A stretch of DNA of 5,997 nt from Candidatus Poribacteria bacterium WGA-3G (lineage in GTDB: Bacteria > Poribacteria > WGA-4E > WGA-3G), in the NCBI GenBank assembly GCA_000406005.1, contig ASZN01000149.1, forward strand, positions 1-5,997, in the 5' to 3' direction. The notes beneath the pieces were generated by a model. That model did not search any database. It was given only the letters and a program-made list of their open reading frames with translations, and was not told the origin of the DNA. The position numbers and the translations under genes were made by a program. Position 1 is the stretch's first letter, and each line of letters opens with the position of its first letter. This document shows positions 1 through 4,998 of this stretch, piece after piece.

Positions 1-1634
1 TTGTTGACAATATAACCGACAACACCTTCGCCATTTTTATCAATTCTCCACTGTGCCCATCGAATAAACTTTACATAATCTGACTGAAGTACTTTTGTGT
101 TTCGGTCACCAAGTGGTTCCCCGTCTATCTGTTTGTAGTCCTCAATGAGTCTTCCAATAAAAGTTAATTTTCTACCGTCGCGACTCGGATTCGAGGAATC
201 TTGTGGATACGGTGGATTACCAAGGATGACGAGGATGGGTTCGTCTCGTTTTACGGACAACGCCGCGTTTGCTTCGTCGGTGATGAACTCTGCAAACGGT
301 AGCGATTCCTGCATCTCTTGCGGTTGCTCCAGTGTATTGGTGAGATAGATACGGAGACGTTCATCGGCACGCCAGCCTTGTGATTGTAGGAACAGACTCA
401 ATTTCAGATGCGCGATGGTATACGGTGCCACAAGCAGTTCAAATCCGAAAATTCGTCTGACGAGTTGCGCGTTGATGTATTGCGTCCATTCACCCGTGCC
501 GTAGGTGTCTGTGACGGATGCTCGGATATGCTCAAGCACTGCTAACAAGAAGCCACCCGTTCCCGTCGCTGGGTCGAGGATGAGTGTGTCGTCATCGGTG
601 AGACCGTCGGCTCTGTTCAACTCCGTTTTCAGCAGGCTATCGACGGATCTGACGATGTAGGAGATAACTTGTGGTGGTGTGTAGTAGACACCGCGATCGA
701 CGCGTCGCTGCGGGTCGTATTCGGCGAGGAAGGTCTCGTAGAAATGGATGACCGGATCTTCGAGACGGTTTCTTGCAGTAAACGCCGTGCGGAGCAGCTC
801 GGTCGGGACGTTTCCGAGTAGCGTTGCGATGTCGTCCAGAATGTAGGTGACGTTCGCTTCTAATCCGGGTGATGAGACGTGATAAAAGAGTTGTGCGAGG
901 AACGGGTTCGAGCGCGGGAGTGCTTCTGCTGCGGTATGGCGTGAGAAGTTCGTCGCGTTCGGGAGTGTACAGCGTGCGGCGAACAACCCGTACGCCAGCG
1001 TTTGCGCATACATATCGGCAAAGTCGTCGGGTGTCAGCGTCGCGATGAGGAGTTCCTTGAATGCGGAGAACATTCCGTAGATTTGGCTGTCTTCGTCGGT
1101 GAGTGTTGTCGCGATCTGTGTCTGGAGTTCCCGCGTCCGTCTGGCGAGGTGTCTCGCGAGTACCTCTGGTGAGGTGATTGGGATGTGTCCGGCGTTCAGG
1201 AACTGTTCCAGTAACCGCTCTACATTTTCAGGCGAGTCTTGGATGTTTGCCGTGATGCGTTGTTGTCCGTCACGCCACAACTGGAAATCGAGGAAATTGG
1301 TAAGGATAAAGTTATCCAAATTTTCGATGAAACGTTGGTTCTGTTCTCTGGCGTGTCCGGTGAGATTGTCAAGGTCTCTGCCGTATCCTTCCGCTTCGAT
1401 ATAACCGATGGGTAACAGCCCTTCCACTGCAATGAAATCGGGTCTCCCGATCTGATTCAGCCCTCTCGGTTCTTGGGTCAACCTTATTGTGTCTCTTTCA
1501 AAACAGTCAACGAATAGGTGTTCAAGAAACGTTTGGAGATGTGGGAATAGGGAGAGTTCCGGGGTCGCTTCTGCGGAGGTTTGTGTGCGTTGGATGTTTT
1601 GTAGATAGCGGTCGCGGTGTGTTTGGAAGTTCAT
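1..1634 (-). CDS. Type ISP-like restriction-modification enzyme (nuclease-like + N6-adenine methyltransferase), 5' part, runs off left edge
   Basis: I translated the minus strand directly: an unbroken frame of 544 codons from ATG at 1634 to the left edge, with an in-frame TAG at 1640-1638 two codons upstream, so this ATG is the first possible one. No good Shine-Dalgarno sequence precedes it. Order of parts: a nuclease-like N-terminus (GRPDF at residues 63-67, then IEAEGYG at 79-85); a helical segment (about 190-310) of the kind found in this family; YYTPPQVISYIV (317-328); SAM-binding motif I DPATGTGGFL (354-363); FGFELLVAPYTIAHLKL (396-412); catalytic motif IV NPPY (473-476, nt 207-218); and DGEPLGDRN (504-512). 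This order is what I know from type ISP/IIG single-chain enzymes, usually about 1000 or more residues, so about half is present. The family would modify adenine and cut unmodified DNA. The K of the PD-(D/E)xK signature appears replaced by E82, so cleavage activity is uncertain. The gene is divergent from the MNT-HEPN gene. Confidence 0.93.
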   Translation of the reverse strand, partial: MNFQTHRDRYLQNIQRTQTSAEATPELSLFPHLQTFLEHLFVDCFERDTIRLTQEPRGLNQIGRPDFIAVEGLLPIGYIEAEGYGRDLDNLTGHAREQNQRFIENLDNFILTNFLDFQLWRDGQQRITANIQDSPENVERLLEQFLNAGHIPITSPEVLARHLARRTRELQTQIATTLTDEDSQIYGMFSAFKELLIATLTPDDFADMYAQTLAYGLFAARCTLPNATNFSRHTAAEALPRSNPFLAQLFYHVSSPGLEANVTYILDDIATLLGNVPTELLRTAFTARNRLEDPVIHFYETFLAEYDPQRRVDRGVYYTPPQVISYIVRSVDSLLKTELNRADGLTDDDTLILDPATGTGGFLLAVLEHIRASVTDTYGTGEWTQYINAQLVRRIFGFELLVAPYTIAHLKLSLFLQSQGWRADERLRIYLTNTLEQPQEMQESLPFAEFITDEANAALSVKRDEPILVILGNPPYPQDSSNPSRDGRKLTFIGRLIEDYKQIDGEPLGDRNTKVLQSDYVKFIRWAQWRIDKNGEGVVGYIVN

Positions 1635-1688
1635 ATTCTATTTTCTGGTCAGCAATCCTGTAAATTGTTCAGGTTTTGTGTATATATC

Positions 1689-1781
1689 AGGACTTACGTA
1701 ACTTTACCAATAGTACCGGATAGGTCCTACGCTTTGGCGAGAGGTGTGTCCCTCGTCTTCAAAGATATCTACGTAAGTCCT
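1689..1781. repeat. Short element with 12-bp perfect terminal inverted repeats (AGGACTTACGTA)
   Basis: AGGACTTACGTA at 1689-1700 is matched exactly by its reverse complement TACGTAAGTCCT at 1770-1781, enclosing 69 bp with no supportable gene. It lies between two divergent genes. Pairing does not extend past the 12 bp on either side and I see no target-site duplication. AGGACTTACG-type ends are familiar from dispersed non-autonomous elements in cyanobacteria and Poribacteria-like genomes, so a MITE-like or REP-like element is the likely reading. The interior holds an odd-centred palindrome TAGGTCCTA. Family assignment is inference. Confidence 0.6.
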
Positions 1782-1838
1782 ATTGCGAATTATACACCTT
1801 CTACATTTCGGGTGCAAGTTATTAATTTTTAACCGCGT

Positions 1839-1867
1839 TTGATAATCTTTAGGAAATATGTTATACT
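1839..1867 (+). promoter_or_regulatory. Sigma70-type promoter for the MNT-HEPN gene
   Basis: TTGATA at 1839-1844 and TATACT at 1862-1867 are separated by exactly 17 bp. Transcription would begin near 1874, giving a leader of about 18 nt that contains the consensus ribosome binding site AAGGAGGT (1878-1885). Confidence 0.6.
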
Positions 1868-1891
1868 TCGTTAATATAAGGAGGTCTCATA

Positions 1892-2671
1892 ATGGTTACC
1901 CGAGAAGAGATTCAAGCGACATGTGACGACATTGTGCGCGAATTCGCACCGCTGCAAGTTATCCTCTTTGGTTCCCATGCTTATGGCACGCCGACGGAGG
2001 ACTCGGACGTGGATCTGCTTGTTGTGATGGATATTCCGAAATCGGAGTTTCTTAACAAGACTATAGAGATTCGGCAACGCATTTCATACCGATTCGGTCT
2101 CGACCTGTTGGTGCGTTCTCCAGAAGAGATTGCGTATCGTGTCTCGTATAACGATTGGTTTCTTCGTGAGATTACCGAAAAAGGGGAGTTGCTTCATGGA
2201 TCGGATGCAAACTACGATATTAAAAACCTACAAGGTACACCTTATGGGGCGAACGTTCTCAAAAAAGGGAAAAACTGCATGAATCCGCTAACACTGGAAT
2301 GGATAGAGAAAGCTGAAGGCGATTATAAAGCAGCAAAGTGGCTTCAGCAAGCCCCGGATCCCGGGCATGACGCTATCTGCTTTCACGTCCAACAGTGTAT
2401 CGAAAAATATCTAAAAGCGTGGCTACAGGAGGCGAATATTCCTGTTCAACGGACGCATAACCTTGAAGAATTGCTGGTGTTGATTACACCAACGCTACCT
2501 GCTTGGTCTGATTGGCATCCTGATTTTAAGATAATCATTGCGTATGCGGTGGATCCTCGCTATCCGGGAGATTCGGCGACAGCTGACAATACGCAACACG
2601 CCATACATATCTGCGAAGCGGTGCGCCAAGCGGTTCGCACGCATCTGAAACTTGCAGAGTCTGTTGATTGA
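1892..2671 (+). CDS. MNT nucleotidyltransferase-HEPN domain fusion protein
   Basis: This 259-residue protein joins two domains usually encoded by neighbouring genes. Residues 1-103 form a minimal nucleotidyltransferase: GS(27-28)-x10-D39-x-D41 matches the GSx10DxD signature exactly, and D71 in GLDLLV is the likely third metal-binding aspartate. Residues 130-259 form a HEPN domain with the familiar FHVQQCIEKYLKAWL (164-178), THNLEELL (188-195) and AVDPRYPGD (219-227) blocks. A linker of about 26 residues (104-129) joins them. The ATG follows AAGGAGGT with 6-nt spacing. In two-gene MntA-HepT systems, MNT adenylylates and silences a HEPN ribonuclease. Here the HEPN half lacks an obvious Rx4-6HxY site; R245-x5-H251 is the only approximate match, with K253 where Tyr would be. 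A role as toxin-antitoxin is therefore possible but unproven; a regulatory or nucleotide-sensing role is the alternative. The gene is transcribed alone, with a promoter on each side. Confidence 0.93.
   Translation: MVTREEIQATCDDIVREFAPLQVILFGSHAYGTPTEDSDVDLLVVMDIPKSEFLNKTIEIRQRISYRFGLDLLVRSPEEIAYRVSYNDWFLREITEKGELLHGSDANYDIKNLQGTPYGANVLKKGKNCMNPLTLEWIEKAEGDYKAAKWLQQAPDPGHDAICFHVQQCIEKYLKAWLQEANIPVQRTHNLEELLVLITPTLPAWSDWHPDFKIIIAYAVDPRYPGDSATADNTQHAIHICEAVRQAVRTHLKLAESVD
2265..2281 (+). promoter_or_regulatory. Internal ribosome binding site and ATG at the start of the HEPN half
   Basis: AAGGGA at 2265-2270 lies 8 nt before an in-frame ATG (2279-2281), which is Met130 of the fusion and begins MNPLTLEWIEKAEGD, a typical N-terminus for stand-alone HEPN proteins. 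A separate 130-residue HEPN polypeptide (2279-2671) could be made from here in addition to the full-length fusion. Confidence 0.5.
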
Positions 2672-2688
2672 TCCGAAAATGACCTGTT

Positions 2689-2723
2689 CATGCTGCAGAA
2701 AAAAATTGATTTTTCAAAGCATG
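2689..2723. promoter_or_regulatory. Imperfect dyad overlapping the -35 box of the next gene
   Basis: CATGCT (2689-2694) pairs with AGCATG (2718-2723), and inside it GAAAAA (2698-2703) pairs with TTTTTC (2710-2715), with a 3/2-nt internal bulge and a 6-nt centre AATTGA. The -35 box at 2706-2711 lies in the centre. It may be an operator, or a weak transcript-end hairpin for the MNT-HEPN gene, whose stop codon is at 2669-2671. There is no T-run after the stem, which argues against a standard terminator. Confidence 0.4.
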
Positions 2724-2734
2724 TAGGGTATAAT
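2706..2734 (+). promoter_or_regulatory. Sigma70-type promoter for the two-helix small protein
   Basis: TTGATT (2706-2711) and a perfect TATAAT (2729-2734) are spaced by 17 bp. Transcription would begin near 2741, leaving a leader of about 30 nt before the gene at 2772. It sits in the 100-bp gap after the MNT-HEPN gene, so the two genes need not share a transcript. Confidence 0.65.
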
Positions 2735-2771
2735 TTGAGTTTGTAATCCATCTTCATTAAGGAGGAATTCG

Positions 2772-3182
2772 ATGAAAATAAGTTCACCCTTTCATGTTTT
2801 AGTTTTTTGTATGGCATTCTTGGTATTTAGTATGCCTCTTGTCACACTTGCACAACAGGGCTCGGTGCATGCCGAGGCTATAGCTGCGGCTGAAGCGGAT
2901 GCTGATGCTAACGTCAACAGACCATTATGGTTTGCTGTTGGCTGCTTATTTACGGGTATAGGGACTATTGGTGCCTATGTCATAGAACCCTCTCCACCCG
3001 CTAGTAGATTGATAGGAAAATCCCCCGAATATGTCACCTTTTATTCTGAAGCTTACAAGGCAAAAGCTACAGACATTCAGGGACGGACTGCCCTGACAGG
3101 ATGCCTGATTGGTGGCGCAGTATCCGCTGTTTCATATATCTTTTTGGTGAGTGCTGTTCTTGCTGCCGAGTCAACCTATTAA
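2772..3182 (+). CDS. Small exported or membrane protein with two hydrophobic segments, function unknown
   Basis: This 136-residue protein starts at an ATG 5 nt after a strong AAGGAGGA site (2759-2766). It has a signal peptide with a hydrophobic core from about residue 8 to 25 and a probable cut after TLA (residue 27). An Ala/Asp/Glu-rich acidic stretch follows (about 33-47). Then come a hydrophobic segment (about 52-70, LWFAVGCLFTGIG), a polar stretch containing IGKSPEYVTFYSEAYKAK (81-98), and a second hydrophobic segment (about 107-131). Cys58 and Cys111 sit in the two hydrophobic segments. The mature protein probably forms a two-helix hairpin in a membrane. I recall similar architectures among hypothetical proteins, but I know no function and see no catalytic motif. 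It has its own promoter and is followed by a 112-bp gap, so it probably stands alone or leads the envelope cluster downstream. Confidence 0.8.
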   Translation: MKISSPFHVLVFCMAFLVFSMPLVTLAQQGSVHAEAIAAAEADADANVNRPLWFAVGCLFTGIGTIGAYVIEPSPPASRLIGKSPEYVTFYSEAYKAKATDIQGRTALTGCLIGGAVSAVSYIFLVSAVLAAESTY

Positions 3183-3283
3183 TCTCCAAGTACTCTGCGG
3201 TAGGCATGGAGTACGAGTCGCTGTGGTGCCTGAGTATAAAGGACTGCTTAGTTAACCGTCCAGCGACACATTGCGAAAGTTAC

Positions 3284-3288
3284 AGGGA
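3284..3288 (+). promoter_or_regulatory. Ribosome binding site deciding the start of the LolA-like gene
   Basis: AGGGA lies 6 nt before ATG 3295. An in-frame TTG at 3271 would add eight residues but has no such site upstream, and it would put the charged sequence MRKLQGKQ in front of an otherwise well-formed signal peptide. I therefore prefer 3295. Confidence 0.6.
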
Positions 3289-3294
3289 AAACAG

Positions 3295-4020
3295 ATGCTT
3301 AAAAATCTACAATATTCTATTCTACTTTTAGTAACAGTCTTCCTCGCTAACAACACACTCTATGCCACCCCGCTAAAAATGCTCTCGTTAGATTTTACAC
3401 GCGAACTAACCGAAAACGGCGAAACGGAACACATCGCAGGCACGCTGCATTATGACCTGAAATCATCACGCGTCGTTGTTGAAGTCACAAAACCGCTCAA
3501 GCAGATAATGATTGTGAAGGGTAAAATATTGGAAATTTATTATCCTGAGCAAAAACAGGCGTTCCGTTTTATCTCTGAGGGACCTATACCACTCCCATTT
3601 ATTGAATCTATCCTTCAAGCGACACAGGCGGAGTACGGTTTGACGGCTCTAATGGGGTATACGCTTGATAAGCATGAAGTTGTGGACAAAGTGCTCTATA
3701 CCTATTGGAAGCCGCCTGAAAAGGACAGAGAGACGCTCGGTCCTGTCATTCTCGGCATGCGTGAGGACCGACTCATCTCAGCAGAAGTAAAAAACCCAGC
3801 AGGGTATATCGTCGCGAGAACGCTCTATAAGGAACATAAAGAGATCGGCAATAACTATATCCCGATGCAAGTTACCGCCAGTACGTACAACGAGAAGTCT
3901 GAAGTAATACGACATGAGAAGATTCTCTATAGTAATCCCCAAGCAAACGTGAAACCGATAAACCCGATTTTTAATTTCACAATACCTGCGTCAGTAGCGG
4001 TGAAGGAGATGAAATGGTAA
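3295..4020 (+). CDS. LolA-like outer-membrane lipoprotein-sorting family protein
   Basis: This 241-residue exported protein begins with a signal peptide (MLKN, then a hydrophobic core at about 7-20, probable cut after LYA at residue 24). The mature part resembles the LolA/LolB-like half-barrel fold. It opens with LSLDFTREL (30-38), then short strands of the pattern 'G-x-L-hydrophobic', such as AGTLHYD (48-54), VVVEVTKP (60-67), IMIVKGKILEIYYPEQKQ (71-88), and later AEVKNPAGYIVARTLY (163-178) and YIPMQVTAST (188-197). LolA homologues carry lipoproteins across the periplasm; distant members simply bind hydrophobic ligands. Specific cargo cannot be read here. It overlaps the YidD-like gene by 7 nt (ATGGTAA), strong evidence of co-translation. 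No convincing promoter is visible in the 112-bp gap upstream. Family-level assignment is likely; exact orthology to lolA is not claimed. Confidence 0.75.
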   Translation: MLKNLQYSILLLVTVFLANNTLYATPLKMLSLDFTRELTENGETEHIAGTLHYDLKSSRVVVEVTKPLKQIMIVKGKILEIYYPEQKQAFRFISEGPIPLPFIESILQATQAEYGLTALMGYTLDKHEVVDKVLYTYWKPPEKDRETLGPVILGMREDRLISAEVKNPAGYIVARTLYKEHKEIGNNYIPMQVTASTYNEKSEVIRHEKILYSNPQANVKPINPIFNFTIPASVAVKEMKW

Positions 4021-4457
4021 ATTATTCTGCTTATCGTCCACTTGTGCTGTTCTGTGTGTCCTGTTTATCGGTTGTTAGCTTCGTTTCGCCTATATTTGCG
4101 GGAGAGGCGACTGATCTGGCGTTCATCCGTGAAGTCAATCCGCTTACAACACCGAAAGCACAGGAAGTTGTCCGTTTCAATCCGCAAGAGACTTCGGAAC
4201 TGAAACTCGTCGCGACCGGACTGATCCGACTGTATCAGACGTTCATCTCAAGCCAAGACGGTCCGTCATGCAATTTCTTACCGAGCTGTTCACGTTTCGG
4301 TATGGGATGTATACAGGAATACGGCTTTCTCCGCGGTGTCCTGCTTACGGCTGACAGGCTCATCCGATGCAACGGTTCCCAATCAAACCATTATCATAGA
4401 GATGGCGTGACAAGAAAATATATTGATCCGGTTTCAGATTACGCGAAACAAAAATAA
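4014..4457 (+). CDS. YidD-family membrane protein insertion efficiency factor with N-terminal signal sequence
   Basis: This protein has 147 residues; the family is usually about 70-90. Residues 71-120 align well with YidD: IRLYQTFIS (71-79), the cysteine core C86-x-F-x-P90-x-C92-S, YG at 103-104, G108, and RLIRC (115-119). Canonical CRF is CNF here, and the canonical CHP after the last cysteine is CNG. Residues 1-29 form a signal-peptide-like segment (hydrophobic core about 9-28, possible cut after IFA), followed by a linker of about 40 residues. YidD normally sits on the cytoplasmic face of the inner membrane near YidC and helps membrane-protein insertion; the signal sequence here suggests an exported or membrane-anchored version. 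The start is supported by AAGGAG (4003-4008) 5 nt upstream. It overlaps the LolA-like gene by 7 nt. A polar tail with NHYHRDG (125-131) is unlike the E. coli protein. Confidence 0.85.
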   Translation: MVNYSAYRPLVLFCVSCLSVVSFVSPIFAGEATDLAFIREVNPLTTPKAQEVVRFNPQETSELKLVATGLIRLYQTFISSQDGPSCNFLPSCSRFGMGCIQEYGFLRGVLLTADRLIRCNGSQSNHYHRDGVTRKYIDPVSDYAKQK

Positions 4458-4506
4458 AGATTTTCAGACGGTAGGTGCGAGATCCCGATGACACCTGCAA
4501 TTCTCT

Positions 4507-4535
4507 TTGACTTTTAACATATAAGCCGGTATAAT
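4507..4535 (+). promoter_or_regulatory. Strong sigma70-type promoter upstream of the small ORFs and TPR gene
   Basis: TTGACT (4507-4512) and a perfect TATAAT (4530-4535) are separated by exactly 17 bp, the closest match to consensus in the window. Transcription would begin near 4542. It would drive the small ORF at 4560, the repeat protein at 4783 and the TPR gene at 4998. The stretch 4458-4506 before it holds no gene and only a weak 5-bp hairpin. Confidence 0.7.
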
Positions 4536-4559
4536 ATAAATACTGAGAGAGAGTGTCTA

Positions 4560-4766
4560 TTGAAAAAACAGAGAGCTACACTTTTATCAACGACGCAAGC
4601 TTGGATAAGTTTGGAGATTATCCTCCTTTTCTTTTTCCAAATTGTCTACGCGATAATCTTCTGGCGATACGAAAGTGAAACAGTTAACAGTAGCCAGTTT
4701 CCAGTTAAAGACGCTTTATGTAACGCTTGCCTCTTTAACTGGAAACTGTTAACTGGGGACTGTTAA
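4560..4766 (+). CDS. Possible small single-span membrane protein, TTG start, tail encoded by a repeat
   Basis: The 68-codon frame begins with TTG, 18 nt after the predicted transcription start, preceded by a purine-rich GAGAGAGAG stretch (4545-4553) that is a weak ribosome site. Residues about 17-36 (SLEIILLFFFQIVYAIIFW, from 17) are strongly hydrophobic, after the basic N-terminus MKKQR, so a short inner-membrane peptide is plausible. From about residue 41 onward the frame passes through the palindromic repeat at 4681-4768, so the tail is probably not under selection as protein. It may be a small gene truncated or extended by the repeat insertion, or simply a leader region. I recognise no family. 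Confidence 0.35.
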   Translation: MKKQRATLLSTTQAWISLEIILLFFFQIVYAIIFWRYESETVNSSQFPVKDALCNACLFNWKLLTGDC

Positions 4767-4768
4767 CT
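4681..4768. repeat. Long interrupted palindrome (CAGTTAACAG/CAGTTTCCAGTTAAAG family)
   Basis: CAGTTTCCAGTTAAAG (4695-4710) is matched exactly by CTTTAACTGGAAACTG (4733-4748), a 16-bp perfect stem around a 22-nt centre. Outside it, AGTTAACAGT (4682-4691) is matched by ACTGTTAACT (4759-4768). The unmatched part on the right is an extra AACTGGGG-type unit, as if one arm had an internal duplication. As RNA this would form a strong hairpin ending 4 nt before the ribosome binding site of the next gene. It looks like a dispersed palindromic or REP-like element of the type seen in cyanobacteria and Poribacteria-like genomes. Confidence 0.75.
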
Positions 4769-4782
4769 ATTAAGGTGAAATC

Positions 4783-4998
4783 ATGATTCGCTTTACGCGT
4801 CTGATGCAAGAAGCAATAGCTGAAGGCATCGCCCAAGGCATCGCCCAAGGCAAAACTGAAGGCAAAACTGAAGGCAAAACTGAAGTTTACCGAGCCTGGC
4901 ACGCGGATTGGGAGAGACGACGACAGGCAGCAGCGGAAAAAGGTATTCCTTTTGACGAACCACCACCCCCTAAACCTGAGGATATTACCGAGGATTGA
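4783..4998 (+). CDS. Small charged protein with GIAQ/GKTE tetrapeptide repeats, function unknown
   Basis: This 71-residue protein starts at an ATG 4 nt after AAGGTGA (4772-4778). Residues 11-34 are six tetrapeptide units: AIAE, GIAQ twice, GKTE three times. Then comes a basic-acidic helix (VYRAWHADWERRRQAAAEKG, 35-54) and a proline-rich acidic tail (FDEPPPPKPEDITED). Such E/G/Q/K repeats followed by a charged helix and a DEPPP tail resemble the C-terminal ends of Rpn/PD-(D/E)xK-type nuclease or transposase-related proteins, without the catalytic domain; this resemblance is weak. It could be a remnant of a longer protein or an independent coiled-coil peptide. Its TGA stop overlaps the ATG of the TPR gene (TGATG), so translation of the TPR protein is probably coupled to it. 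Confidence 0.6.
   Translation: MIRFTRLMQEAIAEGIAQGIAQGKTEGKTEGKTEVYRAWHADWERRRQAAAEKGIPFDEPPPPKPEDITED
4825..4884 (+). repeat. Five tandem 12-bp units (2 x GGCATCGCCCAA, 3 x GGCAAAACTGAA)
   Basis: Two identical copies of GGCATCGCCCAA (4825-4848) are followed by three identical copies of GGCAAAACTGAA (4849-4884), all in frame and encoding GIAQ and GKTE. A degenerate sixth unit GCAATAGCTGAA (4813-4824, AIAE) precedes them. Nucleotide identity within each subset indicates recent slippage or unequal exchange. Copy-number change would leave the frame intact. Confidence 0.85.

Noticed and set aside
1099..1404. 101-codon plus-strand open frame
   Set aside because: It lies antisense inside the R-M gene, whose motifs fix the minus strand as coding; there is no ribosome site and the composition is that of a shadow frame.
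1617..1832. 71-codon plus-strand frame across the intergenic repeat
   Set aside because: It starts inside the R-M coding sequence, runs through the inverted-repeat element and has no ribosome site or family resemblance.
3190..3214. GTACTC...GAGTAC hairpin after the two-helix protein gene, considered as a terminator
   Set aside because: The stem is only 6 bp with a 13-nt loop and no T-run follows.
3235..3240. TATAAA as a -10 box for the LolA-like gene
   Set aside because: No -35 lies at 16-18 bp upstream and the extended -10 TG is one base out of place.
4473..4496. AGGTG...CACCT hairpin after the YidD-like gene, considered as a terminator
   Set aside because: Only 5 bp pair across a 14-nt loop and there is no clean T-tract; too weak to call.
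4681..4884. CRISPR array
   Set aside because: The repeats are a palindrome and 12-bp in-frame tandem units without spacers, so they do not fit a CRISPR structure.
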